64,000 nucleotides of DNA from positions 11,134,499 through 11,198,498 of the forward strand of contig JAQFVV010000012.1 in the NCBI GenBank assembly GCA_028023455.1, in the 5' to 3' direction. Below are positions 38,535 to 49,082 of the stretch, in pieces. Positions within the stretch are counted from its first letter, which is position 1. Every line of letters begins with the position of its first letter. Origin of the DNA: Epiperipatus broadwayi. Its lineage: Eukaryota; Onychophora; Udeonychophora; Euonychophora; Peripatidae. The translations under genes and the position numbers were made by a program. The notes beneath the pieces are model-generated. The model saw nothing but the letters and a program-made list of their open reading frames with translations, was not told where the DNA came from and did no database searches.

Positions 38535-40064
38535 GTGCCTATAGCCAAATTATTAGATGTGCTGAAAAAAACAACAATACCTCCATCCCTACTATATATA
38601 ATAGCCAATCTGCTACTCAGCCATGAAATTCACATCACATTGAATGGGAAAAATTCACCAACCTTCAGACCGAGTCAATCCATCCCACAAGGATCCCCCC
38701 TCAGTGCCTTGCTCTTTACAATATATATAAATCCTCTATTAATAGAGATACAGAAAAAAATAAAAGGCATTCAAATCCCAAACACTGCTTTAAATATATC
38801 ATGCATAGCCTATATGGATGATGTAACCATTTTCCTCCCCTCTAAAAAGAACCTCCCCATATTACAAGAGATAATCAAGAATTATACCTCAAATTTTAAT
38901 TTAAAAATTAACACAAATAAAACTGCTGCATGGTCAATATACACAGGCAAGCACTGTACAGAGATGTTTAATGGTAAACCATCTGCTTTCCTTGGTTTCC
39001 CATTCTACCTTGGAACCAACGGAATGAGGCAAAAAATTCAAAATAAATTAAAAAAAGATGCTGAAAAAATCACAACCTCACTTGAAAAGTCATACCTGTC
39101 AATATACGCAAAGGTAGCACTATTTAATCAACTTATAATTACAAAAATTACCTACTACACACCTATAATCAAATTTGCAAAAACATTCATATCCAAAATC
39201 TCATCAATCTGTAACAAACTAATATGGAAGAGAAAGACAGTGGCAATCTCTTTAAAAAATCTGAGCAGACCACCACATAGCAATGGACTTGGACTCCATA
39301 CAATCAATGTTTTTTACACACAGAAATCAGTAAATCTAATAACAGCAACCATAAAAAGATTTCCAGACCTGGAGTGTGTAATTAGTATAATACCCACAGA
39401 CAGACCACCCCCTTCATATGGATATCTATCCACACTGATTGAAGAACTCAAGCCAATATACAACAAAATAGCACTCAATAATGACAACAAGTATACATAC
39501 TGGGACATTTATAATATACTAAACCCAAACCAGACACCTAATCTACATCCATCAGTTCTTGGGATAGACAACAGGCAACTACTGCAACAATTCAGAAAAT
39601 GGTCATTAGAACCAAAATTATTTGATTTTCTACTTAAGCTTAATCTTAATGCTCTACCCACAACACATTTCCTCAGATTTCGTAGATTCTACACAAATAT
39701 AGACCCCATGTGTGGGCTATGTCATAGAGAAGAAGAGACACAAGATCATTTTCTTCATTCCTGCAGTGCACTAGAAACAATACATCACACAATGTTTACC
39801 ACATACAGAAAGGCTATCATTTCAATTGATGAAATAATAAATACATTTAAAAAAGGCAACATCCCTGCTATTCGTGCAGCAACATATAGCCTTTATGCCT
39901 ACTGGTGTACCAGATGCACTTTCGCACTTGCTAATAACCCTCGACGCCACCCAGCAACATATTCAATAAAACTAGAACTGTTCAGAAAAAGAGACAGCAT
40001 CCTAGCTCAACCAGATGTGTTTGCAGCCACATGGTCACACTTGAAACAAAGATCCAGTCTATAA
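38535..40064 (+). CDS. LINE reverse transcriptase, palm to C-terminus
   Basis: Third frame of the same pol. Just before and at its start, VQLDIEAAFDSVP (from about 38500) holds the first catalytic Asp. Then come QSIPQGSPLSALLFTIYINP (about 38680-38735), CIAYMDDVTIFLPS (about 38800-38845; catalytic YMDD where most LINEs have F/YADD), LKINTNKTAAW and AFLGFPFYLG. The C-terminal third ends with a zinc-knuckle-like CGLCHREEETQDHFLHSC (about 39712-39768), common in the C-terminus of LINE pol proteins. The stop is at 40062-40064. No internal stop is present, and the catalytic residues are intact. Confidence 0.87.
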   Translation: MPIAKLLDVLKKTTIPPSLLYIIANLLLSHEIHITLNGKNSPTFRPSQSIPQGSPLSALLFTIYINPLLIEIQKKIKGIQIPNTALNISCIAYMDDVTIFLPSKKNLPILQEIIKNYTSNFNLKINTNKTAAWSIYTGKHCTEMFNGKPSAFLGFPFYLGTNGMRQKIQNKLKKDAEKITTSLEKSYLSIYAKVALFNQLIITKITYYTPIIKFAKTFISKISSICNKLIWKRKTVAISLKNLSRPPHSNGLGLHTINVFYTQKSVNLITATIKRFPDLECVISIIPTDRPPPSYGYLSTLIEELKPIYNKIALNNDNKYTYWDIYNILNPNQTPNLHPSVLGIDNRQLLQQFRKWSLEPKLFDFLLKLNLNALPTTHFLRFRRFYTNIDPMCGLCHREEETQDHFLHSCSALETIHHTMFTTYRKAIISIDEIINTFKKGNIPAIRAATYSLYAYWCTRCTFALANNPRRHPATYSIKLELFRKRDSILAQPDVFAATWSHLKQRSSL

Positions 40065-40344
40065 AATATAAAGTCTAATATGATAGATGATGACATTTTC
40101 AACATCAGCTTTTTTTCCAACTTCAAAGAGATGCAAGCATAAACTGAACTAAATAGAAGACCAAATTTAAAAACAAGAAAGAAAGTATGCAGAATTGATA
40201 AAGACTTACATACTGAAATTTTGTTGTAATTTGTTTTACATTTGTAACAAACCAATATAGTACTATATGTGACTCTATAACTTTTTAGACTCAATAAAGT
40301 TTTGCTTTGAAACATCATTATCATCATCATAATAATAATAATAA

Positions 40345-41405
40345 CTGAAACACAGGCTTATTATATACCTGTAACTATATGTGTAATATAGGGTATATGA
40401 GCACAGACTTTCAGATGACCCATCACTCTCCACTCTATCTAATATCACCGATACACTCAAGCACATACATGCTGAAAAGATAAATAATCACCAATATACG
40501 CATTTCATGCTAAACCAGCAATCATCAGTTGGTCCAGATTATCATCTCCCACACATATATACTATAAGTGCTCAGATATATATTAAGATAGACAATCTTC
40601 ATACTTTAATGGACAGGCTCCAATCTACTACACCCTCCAACTCTTCAACCGTCCATCCAATTGAAAATCTGATGATGGAATGCTCAAAGGCCACCCTGAG
40701 GCCGAGATTCTTGTCACACCCATGGATGGACGGTTGAAGAGTTGGAGGGTGTAGTAGATTGGAGCCTGTCCATTAAAGTATGAAGATTGTCTATCTTAAT
40801 ATATATCTGAGCACTGGACCAACTGATGATTGCTGGTTTAGCATGAAATACGTATATTGGTGATTATTTATCTTTTCAGCATATATGTGCTTGAGTGTAT
40901 CAGTGATATTAGATAGAGTGAAGAGTGATGGGTCATCTGAAAGTCTGTGCTCATATACCCTATATTACATATATAGACACAGGTATATAATAAGCCTGTG
41001 TTTCAGTTATTACATTGTAGAGATGTCTGCCCATCCTTGCACATGTATTAAATGGATTATGTCCTGTACATGTGGGGTTCAGATTGACCTTAGGTCAACA
41101 TGGGTGTGACAAGAATCTCGGCCTCAGGGTGGACGGTTGAAGAGTTGGAGGGTGTACTAGATTGGAGCCTGTCCATTAAAGTATGAAGATTGTCTATCTT
41201 AATATATATCTGAGCACTTATAGTATATATGTGTGGGAGATGATAATCTGGACCAACTGATGATGATTGCTGGTTTAGCATGAAATACGTATATTGGTGA
41301 TTAGTTATCTTTTCAGCATATATGTGCTTGAGTGTATCAGTGATATTAGATAGAGTGGAGAGTGATGGGTCATCGGAAAGTCTGTGCTCATATACCCTAT
41401 ATTAC
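40345..41405. mobile_element. Foldback repeat family, cluster at 40 kb
   Basis: Left arm 40345-40659 and right arm 40724-41007 are reverse complements over roughly 285-315 bp; the right arm lacks about 30 bp. The loop (40660-40723) holds CCACCCTGAGGCCGAGATTC. A further partial copy of the right arm follows at 41103-41405, beginning within the reverse complement of the loop. The key shared sequence is CAGTTGGTCCAGATTATCAT. ORFs in the arms (for example 40507-40737, 41090-41281) mirror each other and are not genes. This is a diverged subfamily of the repeat seen at 49, 51.5 and 63.8 kb. The cluster starts directly after the (AAT)n tail of the LINE. Confidence 0.85.
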
Positions 41406-41428
41406 AAATAATAATAATAATAATAATA

Positions 41429-41476
<48 letters not shown>
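41406..41476. repeat. AAT microsatellite
   Basis: About 70 bp of AAT repeat with one interruption, immediately after the foldback cluster. Confidence 0.97.
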
Positions 41477-41477
<1 letters not shown>

Positions 41478-41569
41478 TTTTCAAAAGAATGTGAAGGTTA
41501 TTTAATATTTATTAAAAAAAATATTGTAAATATATGGATATACTTTGTATTTATAGAATATAAAAAAAT

Positions 41570-42250
41570 CTTTAATAAACCAAGGAGTCATAATTTGAAG
41601 ACTATTTATCAAAATGCAACAATAGCAATGTGAAAGTCTGAGTAAGAATCCCGCATATATTACATATATAAATGCAAGTGTTAAGCCTGCAAAATGTATG
41701 AGAATTCTAAGAAAATTAACATTAATAAGGATGTATAACAAGGTGATTCCCTATTTCCAAAATGTTTTAGGACAGATTCACAAGTATTTTGTGAATTTAA
41801 ATGGGAAGCTAAATAAATAAAAATACACTGAGATTATCAAATCATCTAGATTTTGCAAATGACATGATCATTTTTATAAATAGCATCAAAAAATATTGCA
41901 AAAGTTATAAGATAAAATAGAAAATTAGGATTAAAAATAAATACTAAAAAGCTAAAGTAAAGATTTGATGGATTTTCTCAGAAAAAAAATAACAGATTAA
42001 TAGATGGAAATATAATGGATAAGATTTTAAAATTTAAATGAAGTATTTTAGTAGCAATAACTGAATATTAAAAGCAAATATATCTGTCAGTTTAAAAAAG
42101 TTTTTAATAGATGTATTCCAGATTTGGATATTTAACAAAAAATAATACAGAGATTTAACACTACTCAATGAAGTATGAAGAGATGTATATTAAAAATAGA
42201 AATACAATTGCATACTTTACTTCAAACACTTTATGGAAAATTTATTATAT
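41570..42250 (+). pseudogene. Very decayed RTE reverse transcriptase
   Basis: Across shifted frames the conceptual translation gives LKTIYQNATIAM (about 41598), QGDSLFPK (about 41737), FCEFKWEAK (about 41790), DFANDMIIFINS (about 41855-41885, standing for the FADD box), KAKVRFDGFSQK (about 41950) and DGNIMDKI (about 42005). The order and wording follow the RTE reverse transcriptase at 54265-55370 (LKNIYKNATATI, QGDSISPKLF, GLKWETKG, DFADDVVVF, DGNIMDEI). It is thus an older copy of a related element, with numerous stops. The ends are approximate. Confidence 0.72.
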
Positions 42251-42570
42251 ATATAAATGCACACACAACCTAACCTTTTGAGTGTTCTGTAATCTTACTC
42301 AGAGCTATGATATAATGTTAAATAAAGTATAAATAATAAAATAAGTGTAATTAAAAATAAAATAAAAATAATTATATAGGAATATTCCCGTCTTCATATG
42401 TACTCACTAAATTGATAAAATATTTATGATTTTATCTTTTAACCTACCTAATAGTATTTCAACTCCTTAAAAATTTAGAAAAGAACTCTTTTTAAAAAAC
42501 TTAATTATATTAGATGCTAGTTCCCTCTATTTATATATTACTTAAACTAACTATATCTGTAATCATCACA

Positions 42571-42668
42571 GGATTGGTGGTCGAGAGGTCAGCATGGCTG
42601 CCTTATAAGCAGTTGTCCCATGGTAGCGGGTTCACTTCCCAGCCGATGCTATGACACATGAGGGAAAA
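42571..42668 (+). mobile_element. tRNA-derived SINE (copy 3)
   Basis: tRNA-like head 42571-42649: acceptor GGATTGG with CCGATGC (one mismatch), TGGTCGAGAGGTCAGC, an anticodon stem around a normal 7-nt loop CTTATAA (triplet TAT), and GGGTTCACTTCCC (B box). Then TATGACACATGAGGG and an A-run. The head matches copies 1 and 4 but lacks their 6-bp loop duplication. No clear target-site duplication. Confidence 0.82.
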
Positions 42669-42884
42669 AAACTTCCATTTTATTTATATAGCATTATTTA
42701 TATATTTTATAAATTTTAACTTATTTATCCACATCATTTATATATTTTTTTCTTATAAAATCATACCATCTATAAATATATTCATATTCAAACATTTCTA
42801 CAAACTCATATATGCATATAATTTATTATTATTTATATAATTTTTTATTTACATATTTCCCTTTATAAATCTCTTTTTTAATAA

Positions 42885-43139
42885 CTTTATGATTATATCA
42901 TCCCAATCCCAGAATTTCTATTCAATTTTGGTTTTATCTTTTACTAATATTGTTTCTTTTATTTTTCTTTCTTTAATATTTTTTGCACACAACATCACTT
43001 TTATTGAACTTTCTTTAAATTTGTGACATGTTTCCTTCATATGTATAGGTATTGGTGATTTATTGTCCAACATATGTTGCTTTAATCTTGTTTTATCTAT
43101 ACATATTGTGCCGGTCGGATTTGTATGTTCACGTAACAA
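42885..43139 (-). pseudogene. GIY-YIG-like C-terminal remnant (Penelope-type?)
   Basis: Minus-strand ORF from 43139: LREHTNPTGT, then HMKETCHKF, SSIKVMLCAKN, RKIKETILVKD. After a one-base frameshift near 42920 it reads KPKLNRNSGIGM. The pattern, with an REH, a later His pair, a basic RKIKEAI-like helix and a final PxxNRxxG, resembles the C-terminal half of GIY-YIG endonuclease domains such as those fused to Penelope-like reverse transcriptases. The GIY and YIG motifs themselves are absent, as is the reverse transcriptase. Family assignment is tentative. Confidence 0.45.
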
Positions 43140-46100
43140 GATCTAGCATCTAGGCAAAAGTACCTCGAATCCAATCATGCGCAAAGATACATAGGTCAGG
43201 AACACTCAAGAACTCAGCCCTATTTGCCTATTTCCCAGATCTATAACATTATGAACAACAATCCTGATGACATCGATTTAATTTACTTCTCACCGCCGGC
43301 ATTGCTCATTGGAGACACAAAAAGACTCTAGGCTAAATGTTAATGATAGACTAACTAAAACACACTATAATCTGGGAGCAACCAAGACTCGTGACATAGC
43401 ATATTAATTATGTATTTAGCGGAGATCATCTAGTCATATGGAGCATAAATAATAAATGGATATTAAATTAAATAAAAGAAAGCAATGATTCGAGAGTTGA
43501 TGTATATAGTTTAAGATTTATTAGATTAATAACAAAAATAAATATGTCCGGTTATTTATCTGACATTAGCCTCACTAGTATTATATATATATTCAATTCG
43601 TATTTTACAATAACTTGATATTTGCGGCTATACCAATAATATATGTGTGTGATTTAAGGAATTAGCGCTATTGGAAGGCATTACTAAAATACTATTACAC
43701 CCCCAGAGAGATGAAAAGAGCATTTACTTGATTTAAAAAGAAAATAATTTTACAAGCAAATATTACGTTTTGTTTTATTGAATATTATTATTAATTTGAG
43801 TTGTAAATAATTAATGTGCAAGACGGATAATGAATAATTAGATAAATGATAATAAATTTATTGCATTGATATGCATAGTAAACTAATGGGAATATATGTC
43901 TGTTTAGAGAAATCATCGCATTACGACTTATGGCTATTTCTGAGCGACTAATAATACACTGAAAGGCAGTGCGTGCATGGCGGCAGATTGGGGTGGTCCA
44001 ATTATGGATCCTGGAGTGTGCTTCATGAATTTGATTAACAAAATTTACCGATTTCCTCTGCAAATGTAAGCAGGGTCGGTGTTGAGATGAAGGGTGGACG
44101 GCTATGTCTTTATCAGGCTGGATTTTCCAGAGTGATTCCCGTATAAAGCATGCACATACTACCAAGTGTGTCCACAGAATGATTTTACAGCCTGGTTTCT
44201 AGGACACGGAGAAGGATGATGGGGCTTGACTTAGTGAATACCTCCATATGAAAAAGAAGCACGAATATATATAAACGAAGTGGTCTATATGCTTAATAAC
44301 ATAACATAACTATAGCTTTAAAGACTATCTAAACATGTTTACTGCCCATAAATTGTGAAATACTCGGCGTAATGGTATGGTTTCTTCATTAAATAGACAT
44401 GGATAATAATTCTAATTAAATATAAAACTAAGGTCTGAAGATCCACCCCCCTTACATTATGTTACTTAATATTATTCACAACTTCCCACACATTTAATAA
44501 ATCTCAATCTCGGTTAACAAATGCCCTTATGAAAATATATAAATTAACACAAAATAAATGGGTGGTGGTAATAGCTATAATGGGTTTTACATATATAATA
44601 TAAATTAATAATAAGAGATAGCGCATTATTTAGAATGGAAAATATTTATGAAATAGATGTTAATCTGCTTTTCTACAGTAAACATAAAAAATAATTGATT
44701 TGTTTATCTAAAATCGCTAGCACCTGGGCAAGTCGAATCAGACTTGTTTTGATTAAGTTATAAGTTAATTACCCGATAAATGATGGGTGGGGAAAACGAA
44801 AATAAATTATATACTGGCGATTTTAGTATTATTGGCATTTCTTTTGAAAATTTAATAAATACATAAATCTAAATGAAAATTATTTGCCGCTTGGAAATAA
44901 AAGAAAAGAAAACATTTTATAAGAGGCTTAATAGTGATTAGTTATATAGAGTTATAAGAATTACATATTTTGAAGACATTTAATATATGCTTAGAAAATA
45001 TAATAAATATTACAGAGAAGACAGGATGTGAGAATTACGAGCAGTCAAAGTTCTTTTTACCTTGCTATTTGGAAGAGTGATTTTAATACAAGTCAGTCCA
45101 TCGGTATTGTTTCACTGGATCTAGGGTAGCATCATTATATGGTAGTTAGCATTTCACTTTTACCAGAAAAATACATATAAAGTTCGTCAGAATGGGATGC
45201 AGAGCTTCGCTTATGGGAAAAGCAAATCAGAACGGAGGGGAAAGCGAAATTTCCCCTACTCATGGCACACCGAGTGAGAATCAAAACTGGCGTGGAATAT
45301 GTATAGCAACAGCATAATTTGGTGATCTCCTCTCTTTTTGGATTCAAATCCAGCAGTATTTATACTTTTATTTTGATTATGTAACCTAGCAACTACTGCT
45401 GGACCTGAGGCGGTTTAAGTACTTAAGGTTCATCTGGAATCATTTGACCGGATACTTTATCTAGTAAGACTTTTGAAACAATGCAATTTTGTTATCAGTT
45501 TCTCGAACGATTGCTTTAAAATAAATCTTATGATTTTAAAACAAGCTAGCATGGACAAAATTTCCACTAATGAGTTTATTTTATTATTACAAAATCGTAA
45601 TCTTTTACTTTTATCTAAGGAATCTTCCGGGTAATTGTTTTCGAGAGACTTTTTAACAAGATTGCATCATTTCTGGCTACAAAATTACATATGAAAAATA
45701 AGTTTCATATATAATACTTTATATATAATATAACTTTACTAATTTATTCGCAATCTCCTACACTGAAATATATATAGATTTATTACTTATGCCCGTATAC
45801 ACATGAGAATATTATTAAATAAAATTTTTTAGGTTAAGATACATAAGTGTTTACGTGATTTATGTTAAAATACTAGGCAAGAGAAATATATGTATTACTA
45901 GCTATGTATATACATGTGTGAAGGTGGATTTGAATATAGTTAGATGGTAGGAGATTGGACGTGGGCTGCGAAGCAAGGATCTGAGCATCAGATCCGCTTC
46001 ATTATGAAGGAAATAAGAGCCAAATTTACAGACCGTTCAGAAAAAATTGGACACAAATTTACAGAAACAATATTAATAAAAAAAATAAAATGCAAAATTG

Positions 46101-46312
46101 AAAAGAGATCATGGGATTAAGATAACATCATCATAGTTAGTAAAAAAGAGACATATAAAAAAATATGTAAAGATAAAAATACTTATATCAATAATAGTAA
46201 AGAATTTGTATATATGAGGATTGTAAAAATTTCTAAATATGAATATATTTATAAAATAAAAAATTTAGTATAATTTTAAAATATAAAATAGTATAACATA
46301 AAATATGGGCTG
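43140..46312. other. Unassigned region, less AT-rich at 43140-45480
   Basis: 43140-45480 is visibly less AT-rich than the rest, with more CpG and fewer homopolymers (for example CCGCCGGCATTGC near 43290, GGGCTTGAC near 44222). ORFs exist (43791-44165, 45135-45347, both minus) but lack motifs, and neighbouring frames look no worse. Long terminal repeats were looked for and not found. 45480-46312 returns to AT-rich DNA. This could be part of an unrecognised element or unique host sequence. Confidence 0.5.
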
Positions 46313-46811
46313 CAGAAAGGAGTTTGCTATTAACTGAAAGGAGATTCTTTGATTCCTCTTGGAGGCCTTAAAGGAACTGAGCAGGACAAATTCCTAATGT
46401 CCACTCTATACGTTCTTGTCATTGCAGCTGTTATTACTATGTGATTATTCATATAGTATACGAACATGGATGGAATACTCACCAACACGCATTAGCCAAC
46501 GTGGTGAGTTTATTGGCTTTTTACCTCTAAGATCAAGAAACACCATGGTCTTTCTTCTCAGTTGCCTGATAAGGCAGAATGAATGTCTAGATCAAGAAAC
46601 ACTATGGTCTTTCTTCTCAGTTACCTGATAAGGCAGAATGAATGTCTGTGTAAATGATAAATATTTTTCCAATGGGTATATACAATCATGACAGACAAAA
46701 ATAAATCATGGCCCTTATTCCCAGAAGGCTGTAAAGTCACCAACCAAGGCAGCGGTTGATGGCTGAAGGCGGAGGGTGCTAAGAATCGCCTGATTATGGA
46801 ATGACCCAGGA
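46313..46811 (+). mobile_element. LINE 5' fragment, second copy
   Basis: Matches the 5' UTR and ORF start of the LINE at 19826-20765, from the same first bases (CAGAAAGGAG) to about CCCAGG at 46811, where similarity ends. The ATG is at 46688. The ORF is closed by a TGA at 46757-46759 (Trp to stop compared with the other copy). A 59-bp stretch of the UTR (46530-46588) is repeated in tandem at 46589-46647. As at 20 kb, the 3' part is missing. Short ORFs here (46416-46628) are in UTR and not real. Confidence 0.88.
46530..46647. repeat. 59-bp tandem duplication in LINE 5' UTR
   Basis: Two 59-bp units beginning AGATCAAGAAACAC with three or so differences. The copy at 20 kb has a single unit, so the duplication is specific to this copy or subfamily. 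Confidence 0.93.
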
Positions 46812-48742
46812 AAACAAAATGTAGACTTCAGATATTCAAACATTTATAAATTATGGATGTTGCTGATTATTGCAAGATATGCTGTTTCTTTGTATTAAAA
46901 AAAAAATATTAAAAGGTAATAAGATGATCCTCACTCACACACACATTTATTTTTTTTAAACTTGTAATAAATGCATAGAGATCATTTGTAATACAAATGA
47001 AATGCAAAAGAATATAAGAAAAAAGAAAACTCTGATAACAAACCAATAGTAAATATATATATATACTTAAATAGAATTTATGTTTATAGTAAGACTGCAG
47101 TATCCACTGTCTCAAAAGTTGCTGATTTAATAACTTGCAATTCAAAAATTAAAAGAAAAATTGCTGAAGCTGCAATTGCAACAAGGCAACAGAAAGAAAA
47201 AAAAGTAATTAACAGTTGATGATGTAATCTTTTAAATGTATATCTTACTTAAAAATATACAAGCTCTTAAATTACTTGTATATTTCTTAATATTTTATGG
47301 AAAATAAAGGATTAAAAAAATACTGATAATTAATTATACAAAATACAAACGTTTTCTAATTATCCAGACTTCATTAAATTCACTTAAATCTATTTTAATC
47401 ATGTTGATAAAACCAAACTTGAAAAAGAGAAAAGAAGAATGAAGTAATTTTCTTTTGCTGATTGAACCTCAAAGAGCAAAAAGGAAGTGAATTCTATTTG
47501 TAAAAGAGAAACTACAAGAAACAACTTTTTACTTTTAATCAAAATGGCTGGCAAGCAATTTCTGTCACTTCACTTTAGCAAATTACAAAACTACACAAAC
47601 AACAGATGAATGATAGTTTAGATTCTCGAATATTGAATTTAAGGCAAACATTCTAAACAACAGCGCTATTCTGTGAATGATAGTTATTTCAAATAGGGAT
47701 CAGTTATTTGTCCCTTGCTTCTTTCTTTTTTTTAAAAGAAGGGTTAAATCAATATATTTTTTAAAGGAAATTTATCACACTCTCAGTGCAAAATTACATC
47801 TAGTTATGTCATAAGTTTCTTCTAAGTAATAGTATATAATATGAGGTTCAGATAGTTTATTAAGAAAAAAATTGTAAGATCTAGTGAATGAAATGGGAAT
47901 TTTTTTTAAAAAAAAAAAAAAATAGATAGCCCATAGTAACTCACATTGATTGCAAATGGGTATTTAAGTTAATAAAGATTTCATGGGAAAAACTCATGAG
48001 TATGAAATGAAAACATCTTACTATAAATAAGGAAGGGGTGATAAAATTTATAATTTTTGAGTCTATGGTTAGCTTTTTATTAATTTTATTTTTATTTAAC
48101 ACTTGTGAATTTTGTTTGAAAGTTTATGGATAATTATAATTTAATTGGAATTATACGTTGGATTATTTCCATCATCATTGTCTTCTTCAGATATTAGTGA
48201 CCTGATTACTGACAGTGCTAAAATGGGAATTGGATCAGGGACCCTTAAAATGTGCGAATATTGAATTATATGTGAATGGCAACAACAGTCAGTAGAAATT
48301 TTATATTCTTATCTGTGAAGGTCTGCCTGATTTCTCCATTATTTTCTTAAGGACAAGATTAATCAGTAGCTTCCAAACATTGCAAATTATCACCCTAGGT
48401 TAGTATGGAGTTATTTATCATTGTCATATGAGCAGTTTCTTTATTGAATTACATTCAAATGTTAACAGTTATTTATAATTTTATATTCTAACTCAAATTA
48501 ATAAATTAAAAAAATCTTGTTGCCCACTTTAAAAAATAAATATAATCAATAAATCCATTTCTAAATTAATTTTAACAGTTTTGATTAAACTATTTTTAGA
48601 ATTATGATTTAAAATTGCTACCACATATAATTTAGTATGGGTTAAAATTTACTTAATATTGATCTTTTAAAGAAACTAGTTGTTTAAAAATGATTCACTT
48701 AACCATATTGTTCACCTTGAATACAAATCAGCACAGTTGTGT
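46812..48742. other. AT-rich spacer
   Basis: AT-rich with long A-runs (for example near 47905). A 43-residue open stretch at about 47095-47225 (KTAVSTVSKVADLITC, then KIAEAAIATRQQ) has a better codon mix than its surroundings. It follows a possible acceptor, but no donor or family match could be shown. Confidence 0.45.
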
Positions 48743-48850
48743 AAGCAATGCATCTTGGGGGTCATTTGTCTTTTACTGTATCTTTATTTATATGAATTTA
48801 AAAAAATATGTGGTAATATTGAAGTTATTTAATATATTTATAAATATTAC
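48743..48850 (+). repeat. Direct repeat, left copy (about 105 bp)
   Basis: Starts GCAATGCATCTTGGGGGTCA and runs to TAATATATTTATAAATA. A close second copy lies at 50469-50575. The pair brackets the foldback cluster. Confidence 0.85.
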
Positions 48851-49082
48851 AAGTGGGAAAAGAAATGTGAATAACTCCATGTATTTGTATGTATAATTTT
48901 TAAAAAATCAGATACATTAATCTTTAATTGTGTTTTGAAGTTCATATCTGTGCTAGAGATAATCTCTAGTTTAGTAAATGATTAATAATAGTCATTATTA
49001 TATTTTCTAAAGTGGATGGTGTCAAAGATTTGGGTTGGGTTAATTTGGCATTTCTAATTCAAAATGTAATTATTTAATATAG

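Larger units (their letters stand above)
36835..40344 (+). mobile_element. Nearly intact non-LTR retrotransposon (L1/Tx1-like)
   Basis: Endonuclease and reverse transcriptase coded in one stretch of about 1,076 codons (36835-40064), broken only by two frameshifts that both fall in A-runs (about 37996-38005 and 38469-38482). A 3' UTR of about 240 bp holds an AATAAA at 40293-40298 and ends in (CAT)n(AAT)n repeats at about 40313-40344. The coding strand is rich in A and C, unlike the A/G-rich coding strand of the other LINEs here. A C-terminal CCHC-like knuckle is present. The clade is my inference; a gag-like ORF1 was not found. The two frameshifts could be assembly errors, in which case this would be an intact pol. 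Confidence 0.88.

Noticed and set aside
40507-41281. ORFs of 63-76 codons on both strands (MLNQQSSVGPDYHLPHIYT...)
   Set aside because: The same peptide appears from both arms of an inverted repeat and from distant copies; it is a reading of the foldback family, with no coding conservation to test.
43791-44165. 124-codon minus ORF
   Set aside because: Longest ORF in the less AT-rich island, but it has no domain motif, no supporting splice sites and an unremarkable composition.
43110-46020. LTR retrotransposon
   Set aside because: I looked for a pair of direct terminal repeats, a primer-binding site and gag-pol motifs and found none.
46416-46628. 70-codon plus ORF
   Set aside because: It lies in the LINE 5' UTR across a 59-bp tandem duplication and is not open in the other copy of the UTR.
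47095-47225. Possible coding exon KTAVSTVSKVADLITC...KIAEAAIATRQQ
   Set aside because: Codon mix is better than the surroundings and an AG precedes it, but no donor, no start and no family match could be shown.
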